DNA from: Cyanobacteria bacterium UBA6446
Lineage (GTDB): Bacteria > Cyanobacteriota > Vampirovibrionia > Gastranaerophilales > Gastranaerophilaceae
Assembly (NCBI GenBank): GCA_002438405.1
Contig: DJOE01000023.1
Coordinates: 184,167 to 229,996 of the forward strand
Reading direction: 5' to 3'
Length of the DNA stretch: 45,830 nucleotides
The notes beneath the pieces are model-generated. The model saw only the letters and a program-made list of their open reading frames with translations, searched no databases and was not told the origin of the DNA. Position 1 is the first letter of the stretch; each line of letters starts with the position of its first letter. Positions 22,678 to 30,948 of the stretch are shown in pieces. The translations under genes and the position numbers were made by a program.

Positions 22678-23916
22678 ATGACTAATTCAAAAACAGAGAT
22701 TCAAGAATTAGAAAAGCTTCTTATTTCAGAAGATTTGGAAGAACTAAATAACTTGACAGGCAATTTTAATATTTTTAATGCCTTAAAATTGCAAAACAAT
22801 GAAATTCGCCATTCAAATTTCTTAGCTTGGATAATGTCTCCATTTGAAACACATGGTTTGGGAGATTATTTCTTAAAGGAATTTTTGAAATCTGCAATAA
22901 AGGATTATTCTTTAGATGAAAATATTGGTATTTCGTTAAAAGATATTGTCTTTCTTAATTTAGATGATACAGAGATAAAACGAGAATATAAAAATATTGA
23001 TTTATTGTTCATAAGTCAGCAAAACAAATTTGTTTGTATCATTGAAAACAAAATATGGACAGGAGAGCATGATTGTCAATTAGAACGATATGCAGAAATT
23101 GTTAATTCAGAATTTAAAGACTTCAAAAAATTATACATTTATCTATCACCAACTAATGAATGTAATTCTGAATTATTAAATCGTTGTTATCAAGGTTCAA
23201 ATAATACAGTATATTATATTCCAATGAACTATCTTCAAGTTCATGACGTAATTAACAAAACACTCAAATTCAAAGCTAAATCAATGAATGAAGATGTAAA
23301 AATTTTCATAGAACATTATAACAGTATGTTAGAAAGGAATATTATGGGACAAACAAGTGAAGATGTAATTGCTCTTTGCAGAAAAATATACAGAGAAAAT
23401 AAAAACGCAATTGATTTAATTGTTGAAAATAATGACATCAAGGCAGATATTTATGATGTATTACTGGAGATTATATCTGAAAATCAGAATTGGTTACTTC
23501 AAACAAGTAACATCAATTGGATTAGATTTATTCCAAAAAATGATAATCTAGAGAACCTAAAATTTGCAAAAAAAGACTGGGTTGATGCTGATAACATACT
23601 AATTATTGAAATCAATAATGCTAAAAGCTCTGTAATAATGGACATAGTCATAAGACAATCCGAAATGGGGTTTGAAAAACAATATCAAAATTTGTATGAA
23701 ATGGCAAAAGACAAATTTGGCTATAACAAAAGGCCTAAAAAAGATACTTATATGCACATAAAATCATTCCCTCTGATTAGTACAATTGATTACAACAATA
23801 TTACATTACTTGGTCATGATGAACTGAAAGACTTTTTGAAAAATAAAATTTATAATTCTGGCATATTAGAAGATTTTTCACAATTCACAAAAGAACTTAA
23901 CTCTAAAATAAATTAA
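22678..23916 (+). CDS. PD-(D/E)XK nuclease-fold protein 2 (PF14281 type)
   Basis: The 412-residue protein has the typical opening of this family, NEIRHSNFLAWIMSPFETHGLGDYFLKEFL, then REYKNIDLLF with D108, E123-N124-K125 (CIIENKIWTGE), and Q134-LERY as motif IV. The catalytic triad is complete. The same core occurs in the gene two places upstream, so the operon holds two divergent relatives of one nuclease fold. The C-terminal 250 residues are unassigned. AGAAAGGA precedes the ATG. It is followed by a hairpin and a WYL regulator gene in the same direction. Confidence 0.87.
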   Translation: MTNSKTEIQELEKLLISEDLEELNNLTGNFNIFNALKLQNNEIRHSNFLAWIMSPFETHGLGDYFLKEFLKSAIKDYSLDENIGISLKDIVFLNLDDTEIKREYKNIDLLFISQQNKFVCIIENKIWTGEHDCQLERYAEIVNSEFKDFKKLYIYLSPTNECNSELLNRCYQGSNNTVYYIPMNYLQVHDVINKTLKFKAKSMNEDVKIFIEHYNSMLERNIMGQTSEDVIALCRKIYRENKNAIDLIVENNDIKADIYDVLLEIISENQNWLLQTSNINWIRFIPKNDNLENLKFAKKDWVDADNILIIEINNAKSSVIMDIVIRQSEMGFEKQYQNLYEMAKDKFGYNKRPKKDTYMHIKSFPLISTIDYNNITLLGHDELKDFLKNKIYNSGILEDFSQFTKELNSKIN

Positions 23917-23929
23917 ATAAATATTCAAC

Positions 23930-23968
23930 AACTCCGCACTGCGTCACAATTTGACGTGGTACGGAGTT
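23930..23968 (+). promoter_or_regulatory. two-part inverted repeat between the nuclease operon and the WYL gene
   Basis: Outer arms AACTCCG / CGGAGTT (23930-23936, 23962-23968) and inner arms CGTCA / TGACG (23942-23946, 23952-23956) around CAATT. It may be a terminator of the operon or a dimeric operator for the WYL protein, whose gene starts 34 nt further on. Confidence 0.5.
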
Positions 23969-24002
23969 ATAATCAAATTGTAAACAAAAGTAAGAGGATA
24001 CA

Positions 24003-24974
24003 ATGTCAAGATTAAACAAAACAGAACAAATTATTGAACTTGCAATGATGTTTCAAAACAGTTATTGTGGACTATGTATAGAAGATATTGAACATCACTT
24101 TGAATGTTCTAGACGTTCTGCAGAAAGAATGAAAGCCTTACTATTTGACTTATTCCCTGAGAAGGTTGAAGAAGTTCCAACTTCTGAGAAAAAGAAACGC
24201 TGGAGATTTGTCAAAGGTGCAATGAATGCTTTAATTTCATTTACGGCAGATGATTTTGCTAATCTTGAATACTTGAAAGGTTTGTCAAATGATGAAAATA
24301 AACGAAAAGAACTAGACGAACTAATTGCAAAAATCAAGGCATTAACACCTCAAAAGAATTTGCAATCTCTTGATACAGATATTTCTGCGATTATGGAATC
24401 AGAAGGTTTTGCCATTAGACAGTATTCAGGTATAAACATTGAGCCAAAAATTTTAGAAGAACTTAGAACTTCAATGCTTGCATTTAAAAAGATACAATTT
24501 GATTATCCGATAAAAGGAGAAATGAAAACAATTACACTTAATCCATACGGACTTGTTATTGCTGATAAATACTATCTTGTTGGTTACAATGAGTACGTTG
24601 GAGATTTAAGACAGTATAGAGTTGACAAAATTAGCAACTTAACAATACTAGATGAATATTTTGAAAAAGATGAAACATTTTCACTGTCAGAATATAGCAA
24701 CAATTCCTTTGGTGTTTATCAAGAAAAACCGATTGACATTGTTCTTGAATTTGACAAATCTGTAGCCAATGATGTTTTGAACTATCATTTTCACCCAACA
24801 CAAAAAATGAAAACTCTTACAAGTGGCAATGTTCAAGTTGCATTTAAATCAGGTGGAACTTATGCAATCTGCCAAGAACTTTTTAAATGGGGTTGTAGTG
24901 TCAATATTCAAAAGCCTGTTGAATTGAAAAATTATTACAAACAGTATCTTTTAGATGTTTTGCAAAATCAATAA
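24003..24974 (+). CDS. WYL-domain transcriptional regulator
   Basis: The 323-residue protein has an N-terminal winged helix (IEDIEHHFECSRRSAERMKALLFDLFP, about 20-50), a helical linker, and a WYL ligand-sensing domain (about 145-225) containing NPYGLVIADKYYLVGYNEYVGDLRQYRVDKI with the conserved arginines. A WCX-type extension lies at the C-terminus. AGAGGA precedes the ATG. Known for the family: several anti-phage operons (BREX BrxR, CBASS CapW) are held by WYL repressors that sense infection-related nucleotides or DNA. Here it follows the two nuclease-fold genes and probably controls them. Confidence 0.9.
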   Translation: MSRLNKTEQIIELAMMFQNSYCGLCIEDIEHHFECSRRSAERMKALLFDLFPEKVEEVPTSEKKKRWRFVKGAMNALISFTADDFANLEYLKGLSNDENKRKELDELIAKIKALTPQKNLQSLDTDISAIMESEGFAIRQYSGINIEPKILEELRTSMLAFKKIQFDYPIKGEMKTITLNPYGLVIADKYYLVGYNEYVGDLRQYRVDKISNLTILDEYFEKDETFSLSEYSNNSFGVYQEKPIDIVLEFDKSVANDVLNYHFHPTQKMKTLTSGNVQVAFKSGGTYAICQELFKWGCSVNIQKPVELKNYYKQYLLDVLQNQ

Positions 24975-25077
24975 CGAGAGGTCATCTCGTTAAACTCTCA
25001 TTATTTTTTCGAATTATTTTATATAGATTATTATAAAAAACAAAATGTTTAACGATGTTTATTTATAAAGGCATTTT

Positions 25078-25086
25078 TGATAGAAT
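25078..25086 (+). promoter_or_regulatory. extended -10 promoter, leaderless start
   Basis: TGATAGAAT ends 6 nt before the ATG at 25093. No Shine-Dalgarno sequence is present. Confidence 0.6.
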
Positions 25087-25092
25087 TAATCT

Positions 25093-25638
25093 ATGAATTT
25101 AAAAGATTATTCTAACAATGGTAAATTCTTAAAAAAAGCATTCAGTGATTATACACTGGAAAGTCAAAATGTTTTATCGCAAAAATATACCTTGCTCATA
25201 AAGCATATTAACTTTAAAAGTGATGATTACATAGATGAGAACATTGAGTTAGTAAAAAAATTAACCCCAAAAGAAAGAACAATTGTTTTATGTGGGGTAA
25301 AACAGAGATTGAGTTATAAACGTTTTTATATGCTTCAACTTCTACTATGTCAAGGAAGGTTTGATAATGAAGATTATAGTGATGTTTATTTTACGAACAA
25401 CCATTGTTCAAATAGTATACGAACAACTTCTAGTAACATTAAATCTTTTATTAGCAAATTAAAATCAGTTCTCGAGAATTCAATTGTTAAGCATTATATT
25501 GCAACGGGTAATTTTGAAGAAGATGACATAATGGCTGTTAAAAGGATAATAAACAACCTAATCAATAATACGATGCATTATGACCAATGCACCGTTACAA
25601 CTAATTTTGTAATGCGAGATAGAATTCATAAAATGTAA
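25093..25638 (+). CDS. uncharacterised element protein
   Basis: The 181-residue, mostly helical, Lys/Asn-rich protein begins MNLKDYSNNGKFLKKAFSDY and contains KKLTPKERTIVLCGVKQRLSYKRFYMLQLLLCQGR. No signal peptide, membrane helix or known motif is visible. It stands alone between the WYL gene and a 232-nt gap that shows nothing recognisable. The start is supported by a leaderless promoter. It could be a regulator or replication accessory protein of the element, but no function can be assigned. Confidence 0.65.
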   Translation: MNLKDYSNNGKFLKKAFSDYTLESQNVLSQKYTLLIKHINFKSDDYIDENIELVKKLTPKERTIVLCGVKQRLSYKRFYMLQLLLCQGRFDNEDYSDVYFTNNHCSNSIRTTSSNIKSFISKLKSVLENSIVKHYIATGNFEEDDIMAVKRIINNLINNTMHYDQCTVTTNFVMRDRIHKM

Positions 25639-25870
25639 CAAAATCGTTATAAAGGTTGCCAAATTTATAAACTCTTTTTTCTAAAACTTAGTTGTATCTA
25701 TGAATAGAGCAGAAAATTCCTAAAAAGGACTTTTTGTATTTATTAATAAAAGTTGGTAGTTTTTTGGTTGCCATTTTGATTAAAAATTTAGACTAAAACG
25801 CTTGCTATATTTACTTTTAAATAGTATTGGTGTATTTTAAAAATATAAAGAAAAAGAAAGGAGCTATAGA

Positions 25871-26323
25871 ATGGACAATTTAAAGAATGACAGTAACAAT
25901 CTTCAAAATATTTTAGACTGCTCTGTAAGATTAGCAGAAAAATTTTTAAGGACCCGTTCTAAAGAAACACTTGATAGCACATGTACAATGATAGGATTTA
26001 GAAATGATAATCCTACTGTCCTTGATTGGAGTGCTTACTATTTATCAAAGTCATGTCAATGTCTTAAAAATACTGCAAACACAACGGACAATACTGTTTT
26101 AACTTGCATTGCAAACATATTTATGACATTAGGACTAGAGATTACTGCATTTGAAAACTACGTTTTATACTTTGACGAATCTAATCATGGTTCTTGTCCA
26201 GAAGAAATTGACAAAATTTGGGCAAAAGCAAAAGAAATGCCAATGGGTTCAACATGTTTGCTTTGTTGCGGAAAACATATTGATAGCAAACAGGGTGGGA
26301 ACTGTTGTACAAGTAAAATTTAG
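25871..26323 (+). CDS. uncharacterised protein with Cys-rich C-terminus
   Basis: The 150-residue protein is helical, with a cysteine cluster at the end (STCLLCCGKHIDSKQGGNCC) that could bind a metal, plus further cysteines at CSVRL, STCTM, SCQCL and LTCIA. AAAGGAG precedes the ATG. It lies just before the structured leader of the replication genes and is likely part of that module. I do not recognise the family. Confidence 0.65.
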   Translation: MDNLKNDSNNLQNILDCSVRLAEKFLRTRSKETLDSTCTMIGFRNDNPTVLDWSAYYLSKSCQCLKNTANTTDNTVLTCIANIFMTLGLEITAFENYVLYFDESNHGSCPEEIDKIWAKAKEMPMGSTCLLCCGKHIDSKQGGNCCTSKI

Positions 26324-26352
26324 GTATATATAATACCTTAAAAACAAGTTAT

Positions 26353-26542
26353 AGAAAGGAGAGAAGTAGTATGTTCTACCCAAAATAAAAAGAGCCTTAG
26401 CAAATTGACCAAAGCCCATAAAAAATATTACAATTGAATTTTAATAAAAAATTCTAAAATTATCAAGTCTATTTGGTCAATTTTCGGTAATAAAACAAAA
26501 TATTTACCTCGTTGAGAGTGGATTACACCACCCTCTGCGAGG
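26353..26542 (+). promoter_or_regulatory. structured leader or origin region upstream of the primase gene
   Basis: It starts with AGAAAGGAGAG and a 5-codon ORF (ATG TTC TAC CCA AAA TAA, 26371-26388). A perfect 12-bp inverted repeat then encloses 58 nt: AAATTGACCAAA (26402-26413) and TTTGGTCAATTT (26472-26483), with a nested AATTTTA / TAAAATT stem. A second hairpin at 26507-26542 pairs CCTCG with CGAGG and GAGTGG with CCA-CCCTC. It may be an attenuator-type leader, or a replication origin for the primase/helicase. Confidence 0.5.
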
Positions 26543-26572
26543 CTTGCAAAAATAACAAGAAAGGTACAAATT

Positions 26573-27448
26573 ATGCAAGAAAACATATTAAAAAATTGGC
26601 AGGACTTTGCAGTATTCCCTTGTAAGGGGAATACCAAAATTCCTGCAACTCAAAACGGTTTCAAAGATGCTTTATGTGGGCAAGATGTAAGAAAAATGCT
26701 ACAAATGGGTTACAATGCTGCTGTAGCATGTGAAAAATCAAAAATTGTTGTTATTGACATCGATTATCATGATGAAAATTCTACCGCAATGGAAGATTTG
26801 CAGAACTTAGAAGAAGAATTAGGTACAAAATTACCTAAAACTTTAACTCAATCAACAGCAAGTGGCAGAGGCAGGCACTTAATTTACTCTTCAAAAGGGA
26901 TTACAAATCCAAGAGGAAAGATTGGTAAATTCTGTGATGTAAAATATCGTGGATATATCATGATTGCACCGTCAATCATAAATGGCAAAAAATATGAAAT
27001 CATTGATGGAATTGATGAAAATGGAAAGTTTATAATCGCAGAACTACCGCAAAAGTGGTTAGATTATATAAACAAAGGATGTTCTACAAGTCAAATTACG
27101 CCTCAAGCTAAAACCTCTTCAACAAAACGTAATGTATACACAAATATTGACATTGAAAAAATGTTCAACAACTGTGCATTTTTAAAACATTGTCAAAAAA
27201 ATGCGGATTGTTTGAGTGAACCTGAATGGTTTACGATGATAAATATTTTGGCTCATATTGAAAACTCTGATGAGTTGATTCATGAATTGTCAGAACCTTA
27301 TCCGACATATTCTTTTGCCGAAACTCAAAAGAAAATTGAGAATGCTCGCTCCTTTGGCTTTCCACAAAGTTGTAAGTATATTTCGACAGAGTATTCAGAA
27401 ATATGCAAAGATTGTATTTCAGCAGAAAGAGAGGTTAAAAATGACTAA
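26573..27448 (+). CDS. primase-polymerase (Prim-Pol) of the element
   Basis: The 291-residue protein has the bifunctional DNA primase/polymerase domain: WQDFAVFPCKGNTKIPAT at the N-terminus, the catalytic D62 and D64 in VVIDIDYHD, SGRGRHLIYSS, and DVKYRGYIMIAPSII for nucleotide binding. The C-terminal part has spaced cysteines (SCKYISTEYSEICKDC). Archaeal and phage Prim-Pols synthesise primers for replication of plasmids and integrative elements. Its stop overlaps the helicase start by 8 nt, so the two are produced together as a replication module. AAAGG precedes the ATG, downstream of a structured leader. Confidence 0.87.
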   Translation: MQENILKNWQDFAVFPCKGNTKIPATQNGFKDALCGQDVRKMLQMGYNAAVACEKSKIVVIDIDYHDENSTAMEDLQNLEEELGTKLPKTLTQSTASGRGRHLIYSSKGITNPRGKIGKFCDVKYRGYIMIAPSIINGKKYEIIDGIDENGKFIIAELPQKWLDYINKGCSTSQITPQAKTSSTKRNVYTNIDIEKMFNNCAFLKHCQKNADCLSEPEWFTMINILAHIENSDELIHELSEPYPTYSFAETQKKIENARSFGFPQSCKYISTEYSEICKDCISAEREVKND

Positions 27449-29354
27449 TAACAACTTAAAAACAACAGAGCGTACTCCTCTTGATAAGGGTAAAAAGTCA
27501 ATCATTGATTTATTTGAGCAAAAGCAGTTTGAATTAAAAAATTGTCCGTTTATATCAACAATTACAATTCCATATAAGGCTGAAGAGGTAAATTTACCTA
27601 CTCAAAATAGGTTCTTATTTCAATCTTGGAATCGCACATTCCTTATAACAAAAGCAAAGAAATCTCTAAAAATTAAATTGTTGGCCAATTTTGTTGTAAC
27701 GGATGTGAAAGAATGCACATTGAAGCACAATGATAAAACAAATCAAGAACCTGTCCGATTTTATATAGTATCATTGCTAAATGATAAAGGTCGAATTGAA
27801 AAGAATGTCGAAATCTCCAACAATTCAAAATCAGATGTTAAACAATTTCAGTCAATGTTGAATAGCAGATACACAGGTTTTTCTGTTTGCATGACAGAAG
27901 CAGAATTTAAAACTTTTGTAGAAGAATACATTTCACCAAAAATCTCTTCAACTGCAACAATATATACTAATGCGGGGATTACTCCTCAAGGCAACATGTT
28001 ATATGAAAATGCTCTTGTAACTCCTAAAGAAATTCTTTGGGCGGATGAAGACGGGTTTATAGAGGTTGGACCACGAGAGTATCTGAAACTAGCAACAGCA
28101 AATCATTATTTACCTAAACTTGCCAAAAGTGTAAAAACTGGAACTCAAATAGCAAATGAACTAATGACAAATATCCTAGAATGTTGGAGTGAAAATATAG
28201 TTCTTCCACTTTTAACATTAGGTCACATGGTTATGGCAATCTATTTTGAAGAATTTACAAAAAGATACGGAGCACCAACATTAATATTATATGGAGAAAC
28301 TGGAACTGGAAAATCAACCTTAGTTACTGTTGGGTTATCAATTTTTGGATTGTCAAAAGAGGCTTTAACCTCTGGTGGTTCAACTGCAAAAAGCAATGAG
28401 TATTTTTGCTCTAAATACAATGGACTAAATGTTTGTATTGATGATGTAAAAGGAGAAACCCTAACGTCAAGCAATTTTACATCATTAGCAAAATCTGCAT
28501 ATAATGCGATTGCTCGTACGAAAATGCAAGGCTATGGCAAAGAAGTTGCTTATACAAGAATATGCAGTCCTTTAGCATATTCAACGAATGAATCACTTCC
28601 AGAATTGAAAGAAGTTGTAAATCGAATGAATATTATTGAGATATTTGGAAAGGTATTTAAAGCGGATAAATTCAAATATCACGAAACGAATGGGAATACC
28701 AACAAAGTGAAAGAATTATCCTTAATCTTACCTGAATTTCTAAAATTCCAAAAGGAAGATGTCATTAAGCTTTATGAGGAAAATTTTGATTTTCTAAAAG
28801 AAAATGTTAAAGATACACAAAATCGAGTTATCAGTAATATTTCTTATGCTTATACTGGAGCAATTTTGTTGTTAGAAATTGCAAATATTCAAGTCTCATC
28901 TTTACAAGACAAAGTAGTAGAATTTGCTCAAAAACAAGTGCAAAAATACGAAGGAATTAAAAATGTCGTAGATAGAGTGCTTGTTGAAATCTCAACTTTA
29001 TTTGACTTGGGCATTTTAGAAAATGGTAATCATTTTAAAATTGCTACAGAAAAAATTGGAAGCAGAGAAGAAAAACGTATCCGATTTAAAAAGAATGTGA
29101 TTATAACAGCAATAAATAAATATTACAACAATGACAAGAAAAAGCGTATAGATGAGAATGCTTTTTGGAGTTACTGTCAAAATCATAAACGATTTCGAGG
29201 AACTCATTCGACAAGACTTGGGGAAGAAAACAAATCTTCTTATGCAATGGATTTCGACATAACTGGAATGGAAGAATTTGCGGAGTTCGGCACTGTAATT
29301 AAACCAATGAGTTATGATGATTTAGTTGAAGGAATAGAACGTAATATGACGTAA
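27441..29354 (+). CDS. DUF927-like replicative helicase
   Basis: The 637-residue protein has a P-loop ATPase core in its middle: Walker A GETGTGKST at 285-293, Walker B-like LNVCIDDVKGE, and a sensor segment SPLAYSTNESLPELKEVVNRMNIIEIF. This order matches DUF927/D5-like helicases that accompany Prim-Pol in integrative elements and phages. The open frame continues upstream to 27282 inside the primase gene. AGAGAGG and the usual coupling to the primase support the ATG at 27441. It would unwind the element after excision. A long hairpin closes the transcript. Confidence 0.82.
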   Translation: MTNNNLKTTERTPLDKGKKSIIDLFEQKQFELKNCPFISTITIPYKAEEVNLPTQNRFLFQSWNRTFLITKAKKSLKIKLLANFVVTDVKECTLKHNDKTNQEPVRFYIVSLLNDKGRIEKNVEISNNSKSDVKQFQSMLNSRYTGFSVCMTEAEFKTFVEEYISPKISSTATIYTNAGITPQGNMLYENALVTPKEILWADEDGFIEVGPREYLKLATANHYLPKLAKSVKTGTQIANELMTNILECWSENIVLPLLTLGHMVMAIYFEEFTKRYGAPTLILYGETGTGKSTLVTVGLSIFGLSKEALTSGGSTAKSNEYFCSKYNGLNVCIDDVKGETLTSSNFTSLAKSAYNAIARTKMQGYGKEVAYTRICSPLAYSTNESLPELKEVVNRMNIIEIFGKVFKADKFKYHETNGNTNKVKELSLILPEFLKFQKEDVIKLYEENFDFLKENVKDTQNRVISNISYAYTGAILLLEIANIQVSSLQDKVVEFAQKQVQKYEGIKNVVDRVLVEISTLFDLGILENGNHFKIATEKIGSREEKRIRFKKNVIITAINKYYNNDKKKRIDENAFWSYCQNHKRFRGTHSTRLGEENKSSYAMDFDITGMEEFAEFGTVIKPMSYDDLVEGIERNMT

Positions 29355-29360
29355 TTATTC

Positions 29361-29408
29361 AAAATTACACCTAAAAGGTAACCCTATGTTATCTTTTAGG
29401 GTAATTTT
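29361..29408 (+). terminator. long terminator hairpin after the helicase gene
   Basis: AAAATTAC-A-CCTAAAAG-G-TAAC pairs with GTTA-T-CTTTTAGG-G-TAATTTT across CCCTAT. It separates the replication genes from xis and int. Confidence 0.75.
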
Positions 29409-29467
29409 GAGCTGCTGTAATTTTGTAATTAAAAAAATATAAATAAAAAAAATTAAAAGGAGAAAAC

Positions 29468-29671
29468 ATGACACAATTTTATACGTTTAAAGAGTTTTGC
29501 CAAATATTAAAAGCAAATCCAAATACAGTCAAAACGTGGAAAAGAAGAGGTGATTTACCTAAAAAACTTTTCTTCAAAATCGGTGGAACACTTTATGTAT
29601 TCAAAGATGATTTTGAAAAATGGGTAAAAGAAAAACAAACTTGGGAAGGAGACTATTATGGCAATTTATAA
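29468..29671 (+). CDS. xis: excisionase-like MerR/HTH_17 protein
   Basis: The 67-residue winged helix-turn-helix protein MTQFYTFKEFCQILKANPNTVKTWKRRGDLP ends with KIGGTLYVFKDDFEKWV. This is the HTH_17/Xis pattern. AAAAGGAG precedes the ATG. Its last 14 nt overlap the integrase gene. Position and type indicate a recombination directionality factor. Confidence 0.85.
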   Translation: MTQFYTFKEFCQILKANPNTVKTWKRRGDLPKKLFFKIGGTLYVFKDDFEKWVKEKQTWEGDYYGNL

Positions 29672-30722
29672 GAAGAATGAAAAATGGTACTATCAATTTA
29701 TGCTCAACGGAGAAAGAAAGCACGGACTTTGTCCTGGTGCTTCCGATAAAAAAGAAGCAGAGCAATATGAATCCACAATCAAGTTTAGACTTGTACAACA
29801 ACAAAATGGGGTCATCCCAAGAGAAGAAAAGAATGTAAAACTTTCAAAACTAATAAATTTATATGAGAGTTATGCAAAAAACAACAAACGGAGCTATAAC
29901 AGGGATATTTACACTTTAACTCTAATTGCAAATTTCTTTGGGCAAAGTTGTATTGTTCAGAAAATTACACCTAAACGAGTGGAAGATTTTAAAGAGTATC
30001 TAATAACAATACGGAAGGTTAAAAACTCTACAATTAACAAGTATTTAAGAGTATTAAGTAAAATGTTTAATCTTGGAATAGATAATGAAATAATAAGTAA
30101 AAACCCTGTATCAAAAGTTGTTAAATTAAAAGAGGATAACCACAAAATTAGATATCTTACTCTAAAAGAAGAAAAAAGATTATTCAATGAGATTGAACGC
30201 GGTTATGAGGTTTTAGATAAAAATACAAGAACAAAGAAAATATCGTACCCTTATCTGTATTTAAAACCTATCGTTACAGTTGCCCTTCAAACTGGAATGA
30301 GAAAAGGTGAAATTTTAAATCTAGAATGGGATAATATCAATTTTGAGTATGGTTTTATAGATTTATAAAAAACAAAAACGAATAGACCAAGGAAAATTCC
30401 ATTATCAAAAGAACTCAAAGAACTTTTTTATAAAATGGAAAGAATATCAAAATATGTTTTTACAAATCCAAAAACAGGAATAGCATTTAAGGATATTACA
30501 AAATCATTTAAAGTAGTTTTAGAAAAAGCAAAAATTGAAAACTTTAGATTTCATGATTTAAGACATACCGTCGCAACAAGATTAGTTGAGAAAAATATGG
30601 ATTTATCTGTTGTTAAAGATATATTAGGGCATTCAAAAATAACAACAACTCAACGATATGCACATCCAGTCCCTCAGCGAAAACTTGATGCAGTTGAAAT
30701 TCTTAGTTCTTATTCAAAGTAA
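29658..30722 (+). pseudogene. int: element integrase (tyrosine recombinase) interrupted by one in-frame TAA
   Basis: A 354-codon frame is complete except for TAA at 30366-30368 (codon 237). Before it: an N-terminal AP2-like arm-binding segment (YKKNEKWYYQFMLNGERKHGLCPG), a core-binding domain, and R215 in QTGMRKGEIL. After it, in the same frame: KTKTNRPRKIPLS with K240, H299/R302 (HDLRHTVATRL), H325 (LGHSKI) and the nucleophile Y334 (QRYAHP). Every catalytic residue is kept on one side or the other and no frameshift is needed. An ATG at 30435 could start only the C-terminal part. It is either a recent inactivation or a stop that is read through. It lies 152 nt from the tRNA att site it should use. 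Confidence 0.88.
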
Positions 30723-30751
30723 GCTCTCTTAATTGAGAGCTTTATTTTTTT
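30721..30751 (+). terminator. integrase terminator
   Basis: AAGCTCTC (30721-30728), loop TTAATT, GAGAGCTT (30735-30742), then TTATTTTTTT. Confidence 0.85.
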
Positions 30752-30808
30752 AGATTCACATGTTTACGATTTAGTTTCACGGTTTTGTGTTTAAGTTTTA
30801 AAACATTA

Positions 30809-30828
30809 ATTACCCACGGATTACCCAC
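30809..30828. promoter_or_regulatory. right arm-type integrase sites
   Basis: Two direct copies of ATTACCCAC (30809-30817, 30820-30828) with the same 11-nt period as the pair at the left end. Confidence 0.65.
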
Positions 30829-30846
30829 AAAAAATAGACAATAAAA

Positions 30847-30868
30847 AAGAGAGTCCTAAAACTCTCTT
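30847..30868 (-). terminator. element-borne terminator now serving tRNA-Gly
   Basis: AAGAGAGT / ACTCTCTT around CCTAAA. On the minus strand a run of six T follows, 5 nt beyond the CCA of the tRNA. The same hairpin is in the relic end at 14550-14570. Confidence 0.75.
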
Positions 30869-30873
30869 CTTTA

Positions 30874-30948
30874 TGGAGCGGGAGACGAGACTCGAACTCG
30901 CGACATCCTCCTTGGCAAGGAGGCATTCTACCACTGAATTACCCCCGC
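30874..30948 (-). tRNA. tRNA-Gly (GCC)
   Basis: On the minus strand: acceptor GCGGGGG pairs with CTCCCGC, the D-arm contains TTCAGTGGTAGAAT, the anticodon arm CCTCC-TTGCCAA-GGAGG gives anticodon GCC, and the T-arm contains GAGTTCGAGTCTC. CCA is encoded, apparently by the inserted element, since the displaced 3' copy at attL lacks it. The gene is intact. Confidence 0.97.
30877..30919. other. attR: 43-bp overlap within tRNA-Gly
   Basis: Direct repeat partner of 14721-14763. The shared block starts in the anticodon loop, a usual crossover position for tyrosine integrases. Confidence 0.92.

Larger units (their letters stand above)
14721..30919. mobile_element. integrative element in tRNA-Gly(GCC), about 16.2 kb
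   Basis: The element is bounded by the 43-bp direct repeat attL/attR. The integrase and excisionase genes lie next to the intact tRNA at the right end, preceded by a helicase and a primase-polymerase. Paired ATTACCCAC direct repeats with an 11-nt period stand just inside both ends. The cargo includes an AAA ATPase pair, a toxin-antitoxin pair, a methylase-like gene, a second tyrosine recombinase, two nuclease-fold proteins and a WYL regulator. No relaxase, conjugation, capsid or terminase gene is visible. The layout resembles phage satellites or small integrative elements that replicate after excision. The in-frame stop in the integrase may have fixed it in place. Confidence 0.9.

Noticed and set aside
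21286..24974. Assigning the nuclease-pair operon to a named restriction or BREX system
   Set aside because: No methylase, translocase or PglZ-type gene is attached to it. Only the WYL regulator type is shared with known systems.
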